DNA of 43,551 nucleotides from Pseudomonadota bacterium (lineage in GTDB: Bacteria > Chloroflexota > UBA6077 > JAJPHF01), in assembly GCA_021325365.1 (NCBI GenBank), contig JAJPHF010000038.1, forward strand, positions 1 to 43,551. Reading direction: 5' to 3'. This document shows, one piece after another, positions 16,671 through 25,135 of the stretch. Within the stretch, counting starts at the first letter, position 1. Each line of letters starts with the position of its first letter. The position numbers and the translations under genes are program-made. Under the pieces are notes generated by a model, which did not search any database, was not told where the DNA came from, and was given only the letters and a program-made list of their open reading frames with translations.

Positions 16671-16691
16671 GCGGGCAGCTCAGCTGCCCGC
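16671..16691. repeat. Hairpin with a stop codon in its loop
   Basis: GCGGGCAGC and GCTGCCCGC (9-bp arms) surround TCA, which on the minus strand is the TGA stop of the gene ending at 16680. Together with the hairpin at 16635-16657 it makes two strong stem-loops 13 bases apart. Confidence 0.7.
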
Positions 16692-17705
16692 GTGGGCTGC
16701 GTTCACGAACTGGTCGTCCACGACCGTGTCCCGCGGCGGCGGCGGGCTCAGGTCGAGCGGCTCGGTAGCGTTCTGGTACGCCGTGTCGCTGAGCACGCCG
16801 GTGGCCGACCAGCTCTCCTTGACCAGCTCGTAGGCGGCGTCGGCCTGCGCCGGCTCTAGGTTGTACACCTCGCCGATCAGCCGCGTGGCTGCCGCCGGTT
16901 GCGTCCGCGTGTACTGCGTCGCCGCCAGCGTCGCGTCGACCATGCGCTGGACGGCCGCGGGCTGGCCGGCGATGCGGCCGAGCGTCGTGGCCAGCACGGC
17001 GGTCGGCTGCTCGTACACCTGCACGAAGTTCAGCAGCACCTTGAAGCCCAGCGCCTCGCCACGGAAGTTGAACGGGATGCTGATGATGGCGGCGTCCACG
17101 GCGTTCGCCTGCAGCGCGGCCAGCTTCGGCGCGTCGTCCGGGATCACCGCCGAGCTGTAGTCCTTCTTGTCCAGCCCGAAGTGCTGCAGCGCCGCCTGCG
17201 CCTCCAGGTCGGTGTTGTCGCCGGGCGAGTTGATGGCGATCCGCTTGCCGGCCAGCGCGGCGCCGTCGGGCACCGTCGCCGGGTTCACCAGCAGCAGGTG
17301 GGTCGAGCGGTCCGTCATCGTCATCACCACCCGCAGCGGCGCCCCCGAGGCGATGGCGCGGATCAGGCTGCCCGCCGGCGTGGCGTAGTCCACGCTGCCG
17401 CTGATCGCGCCGGCGATGGCCGCGTTGGTCGCCATCGCGTTGATCGACAGGTTGATGCCCCGCTGCTCGTAGATGCCCGCCTCCTTGCCCAGCGCCAGCG
17501 GGAACTGCGAGAGCGAGTTCGCGGGGATGGCGACCGTCACGTCGAGCGGCGGCAGCGGCGTGGGGGCCGGGCTGGCCGCCGCCGCGGCCGGGGCCGCGGT
17601 GGCGGCGGCCGGCCCGGCGGCGGGCGCGGCCGGGGCGCTCGCCCCGCAGGCGGTGAGCAGCACCGCGGCGAGCGCCGCCAGGCCCCGCCCGCGCGCCGAG
17701 CCCAT
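16680..17705 (-). CDS. NitT/TauT-type ABC substrate-binding lipoprotein
   Basis: A 341-residue lipoprotein with lipobox Cys20 (VLLTAC), a long Ala/Pro linker and an NMT1-like fold (SQFPLALGKEAGIYEQRGIN, VDYATPAGSLIRAIASG, then VDAAIISIPFNFRGEALG). The ATG at 17705 lies two bases after the stop of the gentisate-dioxygenase-like gene, so the pair is translationally coupled, and the start agrees with the signal peptide. It diverges from the other binding proteins in its C-terminal part. A hairpin follows the gene. The ligand is unknown but is probably related to the ring-cleavage substrate of its neighbour. Confidence 0.88.
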   Translation of the reverse strand: MGSARGRGLAALAAVLLTACGASAPAAPAAGPAAATAAPAAAAASPAPTPLPPLDVTVAIPANSLSQFPLALGKEAGIYEQRGINLSINAMATNAAIAGAISGSVDYATPAGSLIRAIASGAPLRVVMTMTDRSTHLLLVNPATVPDGAALAGKRIAINSPGDNTDLEAQAALQHFGLDKKDYSSAVIPDDAPKLAALQANAVDAAIISIPFNFRGEALGFKVLLNFVQVYEQPTAVLATTLGRIAGQPAAVQRMVDATLAATQYTRTQPAAATRLIGEVYNLEPAQADAAYELVKESWSATGVLSDTAYQNATEPLDLSPPPPRDTVVDDQFVNAAHAGS

Positions 17706-17707
17706 GC

Positions 17708-18763
17708 CTACTCGCCCTCTTCGCGGTACAGCCCGAACGCCTGGTAGACCGGGATGTCGTTCATCGAGAACAGCACCGCGTCGGCGCCGGCCGCCGCGTT
17801 CTCGTGGGCGTGCCAGCTCCAGTTCGGCACCACGAACACGTCGCCCGGCCCCCACTCCAGCCGCGTGTCGTTCACCACTGTGCAGCCGTGGCCCCGCACG
17901 ACGTGGTAGATGCTGCACGACGTATGGCGGTGGCGGCGCGTGCGCTCGCCGGGCCGCAAGAGCTGCAGCCAGCAGCCAATGGTCGGCATCGTCGGCCCGC
18001 CCGTGAACGGGTTCAGGTACTCCAGCACCACCCCGTCGTGGGGCGACCCCGCGCTGCTCGTCAGCCGCTCCAGCTCCGGCCCGACGACGGACCAGGGATA
18101 GTACGCCGTGGGCGAGGCCGGCGTGCCCCCGTGGCGCACGGGGCGCGCGAGGCCGCTCTGCGCCAGCGTCCAGCCGTCCGGCCGCGTGAGCGGCTGCGTC
18201 GGCGCGGGGAACTGCTCCAGGAACAGCGCGTCGAGCGCGCCGATCACCAGCGGGCTATCCAGCCCGTCCAGCCAGATGATCGGCTCCGCCGTGTCGTTCG
18301 CGTGGTCGTGATAGGTCCACTGCGGCGTCAGGATCAGGTCGCCCGGGTACAGCCGGAAGCGCTCGCCCTCGACCGTCGTCGAGGCGCCGTTGCCGCGTAC
18401 GATGAACCGCAGCGCCGCCAGCGTGTGGCGGTGCGCCTCGGCCACCTCGCCGGGCTGGACCAGCTGCACCGACATGTGAATCGTATGCGTGGTCGCCTTG
18501 CGGCCCGGGTTCAGCAGGCGTAGGGTGCGCCGCGCGTCCCCGCCGCGGATGGGCACCAGCTCGCCCGCGCGCAAGAGCTGCCGCTCGATCAGCTCCCACT
18601 TCCACAAGTGGGGCTGGATGCGCACGTAGGGCTGGTCCGGCAGGTAGACGGCCTCCTGCCAGTGCCCCTCGATGCTCTGGCTCGCCAGCTCGGCCTCGAA
18701 CGCCTGGAGCGCCTCGGCGCGCTCGCGCGCCGCGCCCGCCTCGGGTGTGATCCCGGTTGCCAT
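17708..18763 (-). CDS. Gentisate 1,2-dioxygenase-like ring-cleaving bicupin
   Basis: A 351-residue protein matching gentisate/salicylate/1-hydroxy-2-naphthoate dioxygenases in length and layout. The N-terminal cupin has His111, His113 and His152 (AHRHTLAAL and TYHDH), the three-His ferrous site with the 2 and 39 spacing I recall for this family. The C-terminal cupin also has HRH and a later WHAH. These enzymes open aromatic rings with O2 in the cytoplasm. The ATG at 18763 with GGGGAG upstream is preferred over the open frame up to 18802. It is first in a leftward two-gene unit with a binding protein and is divergent from the binding-protein/bicupin pair at 19205. The substrate may be gentisate or another hydroxylated benzoate. 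Confidence 0.88.
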   Translation of the reverse strand: MATGITPEAGAARERAEALQAFEAELASQSIEGHWQEAVYLPDQPYVRIQPHLWKWELIERQLLRAGELVPIRGGDARRTLRLLNPGRKATTHTIHMSVQLVQPGEVAEAHRHTLAALRFIVRGNGASTTVEGERFRLYPGDLILTPQWTYHDHANDTAEPIIWLDGLDSPLVIGALDALFLEQFPAPTQPLTRPDGWTLAQSGLARPVRHGGTPASPTAYYPWSVVGPELERLTSSAGSPHDGVVLEYLNPFTGGPTMPTIGCWLQLLRPGERTRRHRHTSCSIYHVVRGHGCTVVNDTRLEWGPGDVFVVPNWSWHAHENAAAGADAVLFSMNDIPVYQAFGLYREEGE

Positions 18764-19204
18764 CGTCCTACTCCCCGCCGCGTCCCCGCGACACGCGGCC
18801 ACCCGCTGCTCCGTCTCGCCGCGCTAGTAGTCGGTCAGGCGTTAAAGGTTAGGTCCGGCTGCCCGCCTAACGGCCGGGCCACCGCGTACAGGCTGCTGGC
18901 CCGCCGTCCACGGCGGCGCGAGCAGACCATCATGTCAGGGTTGACGAACTACCAGAGCGCGATGGTGTAGCGTACTGTAGACCATCTCCGGCCGAATCCG
19001 CTACCAGCCGCGACGCCGCTGCTAGAGCCGTCCCCGGCGCCGCTCGGGACGCCGGGGATGGCGGCCCGCGACAGCGACCCACCGTGCGTTGACGCGCGCC
19101 AGCCGCGCGCTTACACTCTTCGCAGCCTGTCTCGCGCTGGCGGCACGCGGGGCGCGCCGCCGCGCGCCCCGCCCCGGATCGTCGACATTCGTGGGGAGTA
19201 GGCG
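18764..19204. other. Divergent control region between two binding-protein/bicupin units
   Basis: These 441 bases hold no gene I can support. A GTTAGG ... CCTAAC inverted repeat (18848-18871) lies 85-108 bases upstream of the leftward start; neighbouring CGTTA and TAACG could pair alternatively, so it may be an operator. TTGACG at 18941-18946 is a good -35 for the rightward gene, but no good -10 is correctly spaced. Confidence 0.45.
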
Positions 19205-20296
19205 GTGGCCGGTCGGTGGAGCCCCGCGCTCGCCCTGGTCGCGGCGCTCGCGGTCGGGGTGCTCCTGGCGTGCGGCGCCCCGGCGGCGCCCGCCGCCCCG
19301 ACGCCCGCGCTGCCCGCCCGCGCCGTCCCCACGCCCCAGCCCGCCGCGCCGACTGCCCAGCCGCCCGAGCGCGCCCAGCTCCGCGTCACCTACGGCTCGG
19401 TCAGCGGCTCGATGACCCCGCTCTGGCTCGCTGTGGACCAGGGGCTCTTCCAAAAGTACGGGCTAAGCGTGGACGTCGACTACGCCGAGAGCAACGCCGG
19501 CGTCGCCGCGGTCGTCTCCGGCGAGTCGCAGGTCAACGTGAACGAGGGCGTATCGGTCATCCGCGCCATCGCCGCGGGCGCCCCGCTGAAGATCGTCGCC
19601 TACTTCAACAAGCGCAACCCCTACGCCGTCGTCGCCCGCCCGGAGATCGCCACGCCGGCCGACCTGCGCGGCAAGACGATCGCCCTGCTGCGCCCGGGCG
19701 ACACGACCGACGTCTCCGCCCGTATCGCCCTCCAGCCGCGGGGCATCGTCGTCGGCGCGGACGTGCAGGCGCTCTCGGCCGGGAACTCCCCCAGCCGGCT
19801 GGCCGCGCTGCTGAGCGGGCAAGTGAGCGCGGCCCTGCTGTCCGAGGCGTTCGTCGATCAGGCGGTCGCCCAGGGCATGCACGTGCTCATCAGCCTGGAG
19901 CAGGAGCAGATCCCCTACGTTAGCACGGCCACCTTGATCGCCGATAGCTTCGGCCGCGACAATCCGAACACGGTGCGCGCCTTCCTGGAGGGGATGATCG
20001 AGGCCGAGCGCCTGTTTGCCGATCCGAGCAATCGCGCCCTGGTGCTGCCGGTCATGGCCCAGAAGCTCAAGCTCGACCCCGCCGATCCCGCGGTCGCGGA
20101 CGCCTACGACTTCTACCACGACCGGCTGGCGCGCAACCCGCGGCCCGACCGCGAGGGCGCGGAGACGATCATCGACGCGCTGCGCGAGATCGACCCCGCC
20201 GCCTATGCGACCCTCACCCCGGACCAGGTCGCCGACCCGTCGTACATGGACGCGATTCAGGCATCGGGTTTTCTGGACCGCATCTGGGGCCGCTAA
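19205..20296 (+). CDS. NitT/TauT-type ABC substrate-binding lipoprotein
   Basis: A 363-residue lipoprotein with lipobox Cys23 (GVLLAC), a Pro/Ala/Thr linker and an NMT1-like fold (GSMTPLWLAVDQGLFQKYGL, VNEGVSVIRAIAAGAP, VSAALLSEAFVDQAVAQG). It starts at GTG 19205 with GGGGAG six bases upstream. A bicupin gene follows after a 133-base gap containing a strong hairpin (20350-20392). This is the third binding-protein/bicupin pair in the region, in the opposite orientation to the first two. Ligand unknown. Confidence 0.88.
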   Translation: MAGRWSPALALVAALAVGVLLACGAPAAPAAPTPALPARAVPTPQPAAPTAQPPERAQLRVTYGSVSGSMTPLWLAVDQGLFQKYGLSVDVDYAESNAGVAAVVSGESQVNVNEGVSVIRAIAAGAPLKIVAYFNKRNPYAVVARPEIATPADLRGKTIALLRPGDTTDVSARIALQPRGIVVGADVQALSAGNSPSRLAALLSGQVSAALLSEAFVDQAVAQGMHVLISLEQEQIPYVSTATLIADSFGRDNPNTVRAFLEGMIEAERLFADPSNRALVLPVMAQKLKLDPADPAVADAYDFYHDRLARNPRPDREGAETIIDALREIDPAAYATLTPDQVADPSYMDAIQASGFLDRIWGR

Positions 20297-20349
20297 GCTC
20301 GCGGCGAGCGGCGGCCGGCGCGGTGCAGTGTTCGCCCCATTCCGTGAGT

Positions 20350-20392
20350 CGCGCTTGAAAGCTTCACTCTTCGGGTGGAGCTTTCAAGCGCG
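20350..20392. promoter_or_regulatory. Long hairpin between binding-protein and bicupin genes
   Basis: The arms CGCGCTTGAAAGCT and AGCTTTCAAGCGCG pair perfectly over 14 bp, continue through one G-T pair and CAC/GTG, and close on a 7-base loop around TTCG. With about 18 pairs it is far stronger than needed for termination, and no U-tract follows. Likely roles are an RNA-processing or stability element that sets the ratio of the two products, or an attenuator. Confidence 0.6.
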
Positions 20393-20429
20393 CATCCACG
20401 ACTGGGTGTTGGCATCAGGGAGGATTCAA

Positions 20430-21530
20430 GTGCTCCAGGCACAGGAGACGCACGTCGGCATCCCCTGGGACTCGCGCACTCCATTCGAGCGCTGGGTCGA
20501 GGACGACCTGCGGCTGCGGCTGCACCGCGGCTACGCCGCCGCGCTCGGCCAGAGCGAGCTGCGGCCCTGGCCCGGCCGCGGTATCGACGCGGCGTTCTGG
20601 GACATCAAGGGCGCCGAGTCGCTCGCCGGGCTCTACGTCGCCGAGCTAGCGCCCGCCCGCTCCAGCGAGCGCACCCGCCAGCTCTACGACGAGATCATCT
20701 ACGTCGTCGCCGGACGCGGCAGCACGACCGTCACCACGCCGAACGGCCCCATCTCCTTCGAGTGGGGGCCAGGCAGCCTGTTCACGATTCCCCTGAACTA
20801 CCCCTATCAGCTCCACAACGGCACCGGGCGCGAGCCGGTGCGCTTCCTGAGCGTGAACACCCTGCCCATCGTCTACAGCCTGTTCCGCGACGAGCGCTTC
20901 ATCTACGGCACCGACTGGGACTCGAAGCGCCTCAGCCCCCGCGCCACCGCGACCGACGCCGTGCTCTACCAGCCCGATGCCGCGCACGACCGCACCGCCG
21001 TCGACCTGTACGAGACGATGTTCGTGCCCGACGTGTACGCCGTGCCCCGCAGCCGCTTCGTCGAGCACGGCGAGGGCAGCCACACGGTCTACTTCGAGCT
21101 GGCGAACGCCCCCATCTCCGCGCACATGGCCGAGATTCGCGGCGGCCAGTTCTTCAACCCGCACCGCCACGGGCCGTCGGCCTTCGTCTGCGTGCTCGAG
21201 GGCACCGGCTATACCATCATGTGGCAGGACGGCGGCGAGGAGGTGCGCTTCGACTGGCCCCAGGACGACGTCGGCGTCGTCGTGCCCCCCAACATGTGGT
21301 GGCACGGCCACTTCGTGACCAGCCCGCGCACCCTCCAGCTCGCCATCAAGCTGCGCAGCCGCAAGCACCCGATCAGCCACCTGTACGAGAAGACGCACAA
21401 GTTCGTCTCGGAGGGCGGCACGATCCTGCGCTACACCGACCTGGAGGAGGGCCTGCGGACGCGGATCTGGCAGACCTACGTGGAGGAGTGCGCCAAAGTG
21501 GGGATGACGCCGCGGCCGCCCACGCCGTAG
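20430..21530 (+). CDS. Bicupin with a single conserved metal site (gentisate dioxygenase-like)
   Basis: A 366-residue protein with two cupin domains. The C-terminal domain has His245/His247 (NPHRHGPS) and His292 (WWHGH), a three-His site. The N-terminal domain has lost the HxH pair (RTRQLYDE at the expected place) and keeps only a possible His129. This is the mirror image of typical gentisate dioxygenases, where the N-terminal domain holds the iron. The start is GTG at 20430 with GGGAGG six bases before it; the upstream open frame overlaps the preceding gene and is not used. It follows the binding protein at 19205. Enzymatic or ligand-sensing functions are both possible. Confidence 0.8.
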   Translation: MLQAQETHVGIPWDSRTPFERWVEDDLRLRLHRGYAAALGQSELRPWPGRGIDAAFWDIKGAESLAGLYVAELAPARSSERTRQLYDEIIYVVAGRGSTTVTTPNGPISFEWGPGSLFTIPLNYPYQLHNGTGREPVRFLSVNTLPIVYSLFRDERFIYGTDWDSKRLSPRATATDAVLYQPDAAHDRTAVDLYETMFVPDVYAVPRSRFVEHGEGSHTVYFELANAPISAHMAEIRGGQFFNPHRHGPSAFVCVLEGTGYTIMWQDGGEEVRFDWPQDDVGVVVPPNMWWHGHFVTSPRTLQLAIKLRSRKHPISHLYEKTHKFVSEGGTILRYTDLEEGLRTRIWQTYVEECAKVGMTPRPPTP

Positions 21531-21647
21531 CCGCGGCGCCACGGTGCTGGATAGAAAGTACGGCCTCGCCAGCCTGCAACCCGCGCGGCGTCAGCCGACG
21601 TCGCGTCGCGGGCGCCGCGGGCGAGCGCGAGGCGCGAGGAGGGGGCG

Positions 21648-22415
21648 ATGGGACTGGAGGGCAAGCGCGCCCTGATCACGGGCAGTTCGGGCGGCATCGG
21701 GCGGGCCATTGCCGAGGCCTTCGGCCAGGCGGGCGCCGATGTCGCGGTACACTACCACAGGGACCAGACCGAGGCGGAAGAGCTGGTGGCCGGGCTCCAG
21801 AAGCTCGGCCGCAGGGCCGTCGCGCTCCAGGCCGACGCGGCCTCCGTGGCCTCGGTCCAGGCGCTCGTCGCGCAGACCGTGCAGGCCCTCGGCGGGCTCG
21901 ACGTGCTCGTCTGCAGCGCCGGACTGGAGATCCGCGAGCCGTTCCTCCAGGTGAGCGAGGCGCACTACGACCTCGTGCTGAACGTCAACCTGAAGGGCGC
22001 CTACTTTTGCGCCCAGGCCGCCGCCCAGCAGATGGTCAAACAGGGCAGGGGCGGCCGCCTGATCAACATCTCGTCGATCCACGAGGACGTGGCGTTCCTC
22101 AACTACAGCTCCTACTGCCTCTCCAAAGGGGGCATGCGCATGTTCGCGCGCACCGTCTGCCAGGAGCTCGCCCCTTACAACATCACCATCAACAACATTG
22201 CCCCCGGCGCGATCGCCACGCCGATCAACGAGCGCACCCTGGAGAGCTCGCAGCTCCTGGACGAGCTGCGCAGCGTCATCCCGCTCGGCCGGCTCGGCAC
22301 CCCCGCCGAGGTCGCCGCCGTGGCCGTGTTCCTCGCCTCCGACGAGGCGTCCTACGTGACCGGCTGCACCTACTACGTCGACGGCGGCATGACGCGCTGG
22401 AACAAGGGGCTCTAG
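21648..22415 (+). CDS. SDR family oxidoreductase
   Basis: A 255-residue classical short-chain dehydrogenase/reductase. The cofactor motif TGSSGGIG is at 11-18, the catalytic Ser is at 142/143 and Tyr156-x3-Lys160 lies in SSYCLSKGG; the usual NNAG is CSAG (89-92). The ending SYVTGCTYYVDGGMT is typical of the glucose 1-dehydrogenase/3-oxoacyl reductase-like group, for which the real substrate cannot be told. The ATG at 21648 has GAGGAGGGGG upstream. It is followed two bases later by an NDH-2 gene, so the pair may pass electrons from an alcohol to NAD and on to quinone. Confidence 0.9.
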   Translation: MGLEGKRALITGSSGGIGRAIAEAFGQAGADVAVHYHRDQTEAEELVAGLQKLGRRAVALQADAASVASVQALVAQTVQALGGLDVLVCSAGLEIREPFLQVSEAHYDLVLNVNLKGAYFCAQAAAQQMVKQGRGGRLINISSIHEDVAFLNYSSYCLSKGGMRMFARTVCQELAPYNITINNIAPGAIATPINERTLESSQLLDELRSVIPLGRLGTPAEVAAVAVFLASDEASYVTGCTYYVDGGMTRWNKGL

Positions 22416-22417
22416 CC

Positions 22418-23809
22418 GTGCCAGCCACCACACGCGTCGTCATCCTCGGCGGCGGCTTCGCCGCGCTCGGCAGCGCGCGCCACCTGGAGGCCGCGCTGCC
22501 CGCCGACGGCTCGGTCGAGGTGACGCTCATCAGCCGCGAGAACTTCCTGCTCTACACGCCGCTGCTGGCCGAGGCGGCAACCGGCCAGATCCCCCCGTCC
22601 CACGTCGCCACGCCGCTGCGCTCGTTCCTGCGCCGCGTGCGCGTCTGGGAGGGCGAGGTGGTCGCCGTCGATCTCGCCCGTCGCGAGGTCGCCGTGCAGC
22701 AGCCGGTCACCGGCGAGCAGGTTACCGCGCCCTTCGACCAGCTCGTGCTCGCGCTCGGCGCCGTGACCAGCTACCACCACGTGCCCGGCGCCAGCGAGCA
22801 CACGCTCGGCTTCAAAACGCTCGGCGATGCGGCCATCGCCCGCGCCCACGTCGTCTCGTGCTTCGAGCAGGCCGCCATGGAGACGGATGCCGCCGCGCGC
22901 CGCGCGCTGCTCACGTTCGTGGTGGCCGGCGGCGGCTACAGCGGCGTGGAGCTGACGGCCGCGCTGGCCGACTTCCTGCGCGAGCTGCGCGGCTACTATC
23001 CCCCGCTGGCCCGCGAGCCGCTGCGGCTGGTGCTGGCCCACCACGGCGAGCGGCTCCTGGAGGAGCTGACCGCCCCGGCCGCCGCCTACACCCTCGGCCT
23101 GCTGCGCCGCCGAGGCATCGCCGTGCGCCTGGGGACCGGCGTAACCGGCGTCGCCGCGGACAGCGTCGAGCTAGCGCCTGGCGGCACGGTGCCCACCCGC
23201 ACGGTCTTCTGGACGGCCGGGGTGGCGCCCGACCCGCTGATCGGCCGCCTGGGCGTGCCCTGCGACCGCCACGGCGCCGCGATCGTGGACGAGTACCTCG
23301 CCGTGCAGGGCCACCCGGGCGTCTGGGCGCTCGGCGACTGCGCCCACGTCCCCAACCCCCGCGGCGGCGCCTATGGCCCGACGGCGCAGAACGCCGAGCG
23401 CGAGGCGCCGGTCGTCGCGTACAACGTGCTCGCCGCCCGCACTGGCGCACCGCTGCGCCGCTTTGACTACCGGCCGGTCGGCATGCTGGCCTCCCTCGGT
23501 CGGCGGAGCGCCGTGGGCGAGGTCTTCGGGCTGCGCTTTGCCGGGCTGCCGGCCTGGGTGCTCTGGCGCACGGTGTACCTGGCGAAGCTGCCCGGCTGGG
23601 ACCGCCGCGCGCGCGTCGGCATCGACTGGGCGCTCGACTTCGTCCTCCCGCCGAACATCGTCAGCTCCATCGGCGCGCTCCCGCTCACCTCCCGGACCGT
23701 CGCGCAGCTGGCCGCCGGCGCGCCCCCCGCCTCCCCCGCCGAGCCTCCCGCCCCCGCGCCCGCGGCGCGGAGTGACCCGGCGTCTGGGTCGGCCCCGCCG
23801 GGCCGCTAG
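22418..23809 (+). CDS. ndh: Type II NADH dehydrogenase (NDH-2)
   Basis: A 463-residue FAD-dependent pyridine nucleotide oxidoreductase that would pass electrons from NADH to quinone at the membrane without pumping protons. The FAD motif GGGFAAL begins at residue 11, the NAD motif is AGGGYSGVE and the second FAD contact is ALGDCAHVPNP. The C-terminal part (VLWRTVYLAKLPGW, then WALDFVLPPN) fits the membrane-binding helices of NDH-2. The start is GTG at 22418, two bases after the SDR stop. The last 30 residues are a Pro/Ala-rich tail of no known role. It is convergent with the secreted-protein gene. Confidence 0.9.
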   Translation: MPATTRVVILGGGFAALGSARHLEAALPADGSVEVTLISRENFLLYTPLLAEAATGQIPPSHVATPLRSFLRRVRVWEGEVVAVDLARREVAVQQPVTGEQVTAPFDQLVLALGAVTSYHHVPGASEHTLGFKTLGDAAIARAHVVSCFEQAAMETDAAARRALLTFVVAGGGYSGVELTAALADFLRELRGYYPPLAREPLRLVLAHHGERLLEELTAPAAAYTLGLLRRRGIAVRLGTGVTGVAADSVELAPGGTVPTRTVFWTAGVAPDPLIGRLGVPCDRHGAAIVDEYLAVQGHPGVWALGDCAHVPNPRGGAYGPTAQNAEREAPVVAYNVLAARTGAPLRRFDYRPVGMLASLGRRSAVGEVFGLRFAGLPAWVLWRTVYLAKLPGWDRRARVGIDWALDFVLPPNIVSSIGALPLTSRTVAQLAAGAPPASPAEPPAPAPAARSDPASGSAPPGR

Positions 23810-23854
23810 CGCTACCTCTTGGGGGCCGGATGCCCGCGGAGAGAGCCCGCCGCG

Positions 23855-24805
23855 TTAGCGCCGCGCCCGGGAGCGTCGCTGGCGATAGGCCGCGCCGGCG
23901 AGTCCCGCCGCGCCCACGACGAAGAGCAGCAGACTGTCCAGCTCCGGGGTGGCCGCGGGCGCGGGCGGGTCGTCGTGCGGCGGTGGGGGCGGCGGGTCGT
24001 GCGGCGGCGGGGGTGGGTCATACGGGGGCGGGGGCGGGGGCGAGAAGCTGCCGGCTCCGGCGCTCACGAACGTCGGCCAGCGGCCGCATCCATCCACCGC
24101 TGTCAGCCCCACGTTGTAGGCCCCGTCGCCGTGGTGGATCGTAAAGCTGAGCTGCTGCGTCCCGGCGGGCAGCGTGATAGCGGCATTGCCCGTCACATCG
24201 GTCTGGCCCGCGACATCCAGGTCCGCGTTGGTCACCGGGCCCACCTCGACGGCGTGCAACGTGTTGCCGTCCCCGTTGACCCGGAGGGTTGCCAGCAGCG
24301 TATCCAGGCCCTGCGGCACGGTAGCCAGCTCGACCCGGGGCCGGGGCGTGCAGTACGCGGGCAGCGGTGGGGGCGGCGGCGGGCTGTAGCCGCCGACGAA
24401 CGTGGGCCAGGCGCCGCAGGCGTCCTGCACGACCAGATGCGCGGTCGGGGGCGTGCCGGGGGAGTCCGCGTGCAGGACGAAGCTAAATTGTTCCGTGCCC
24501 GCCGGCAGCGCGACGTCGAAGCTGCCGCGCTCGCCGGTCTGACTGCCGGCTTCGATCCAGCCGTAGCCGATGGCGTTGAAGCGCACCGCGTCCAGCTGGT
24601 TGTTCGGCACCCCGGCGGACGTCCCCGCCGTCAGGGTCACCGCGAGATCGGCGTGCTGCGGGCCGGTCGGCGTCACGGTCACCCCTACGGCCGGCCGGGG
24701 CGTACAGCTCGCGGCGAGCGCCGGGGCGGACCGCGCCCCCCCAAGCAGCACGAGCAGCGGGAAGATGACGAGTGCAACCCGCGTGGCCCACCGATAATCC
24801 CTCAT
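23855..24805 (-). CDS. Secreted two-repeat protein with PEP-CTERM-like sorting tail
   Basis: A 316-residue surface protein that I do not recognise as a named family. Residues 1-32 form a signal peptide (VALVIFPLLVLLGG, then ALAA). Two homologous domains follow, each starting CTPRP and ending with CGxWPTFV, joined by a Pro-rich linker; a second linker with PPPPPPYDPPPPPHD precedes the C-terminus. The tail TPELDSLLLFVVGAAGLAG plus RQRRSRARR has the layout of PEP-CTERM signals: short motif, hydrophobic helix, Arg-rich end. The motif is PELDS rather than PEP. Each domain has a pair of Cys that could form a disulfide. The function is probably in the cell envelope. No exosortase is in the window. 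Confidence 0.7.
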   Translation of the reverse strand: MRDYRWATRVALVIFPLLVLLGGARSAPALAASCTPRPAVGVTVTPTGPQHADLAVTLTAGTSAGVPNNQLDAVRFNAIGYGWIEAGSQTGERGSFDVALPAGTEQFSFVLHADSPGTPPTAHLVVQDACGAWPTFVGGYSPPPPPPLPAYCTPRPRVELATVPQGLDTLLATLRVNGDGNTLHAVEVGPVTNADLDVAGQTDVTGNAAITLPAGTQQLSFTIHHGDGAYNVGLTAVDGCGRWPTFVSAGAGSFSPPPPPPYDPPPPPHDPPPPPPHDDPPAPAATPELDSLLLFVVGAAGLAGAAYRQRRSRARR

Positions 24806-25135
24806 CCTAGCCCCCCAGTGTGCGCCGGCCGCGCCTCGGCGTCGCCCTCGTGCGTCCCGCCCGCACAGAATTCAGTCGCAATTGCGCTACCTTCATACTG
24901 GGCGCGACCGGTGACGTGGCCGTGGGCCTCCGGTAGCCTTTTGGTTGAGGCTAGCCCGTTCTAAACCGACGCTAACCCCGGCGCCGCCGTCCACACGCTG
25001 GGGGCGCGGGGCGGGCCGGGCCACGCGGGGCAGCCGGGCACGCCCGCGCGGGGGCGCCCCCGCGCTCAACGGCGCCGCGACTGGCGCCGCCTACACTGGG
25101 GGCCGCACGACCCGATTGCCGCCGAGGAGACGCGC
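24806..25135. other. Divergent intergenic region
   Basis: About 330 bases between the secreted-protein gene and a small rightward gene. TACACT at 25092-25097 could be a -10 for the latter, but no good -35 precedes it. An A/T-richer patch around 24870-24980 may hold promoters for either direction. I see no gene or strong repeat. Confidence 0.4.

Noticed and set aside
9548..20296. The NitT/TauT binding proteins as partners of the ABC importer at 6638-9453
   Set aside because: The importer is of the PotA/FbpC plus double-permease class, which uses a different class of binding protein, and it has its own promoter.
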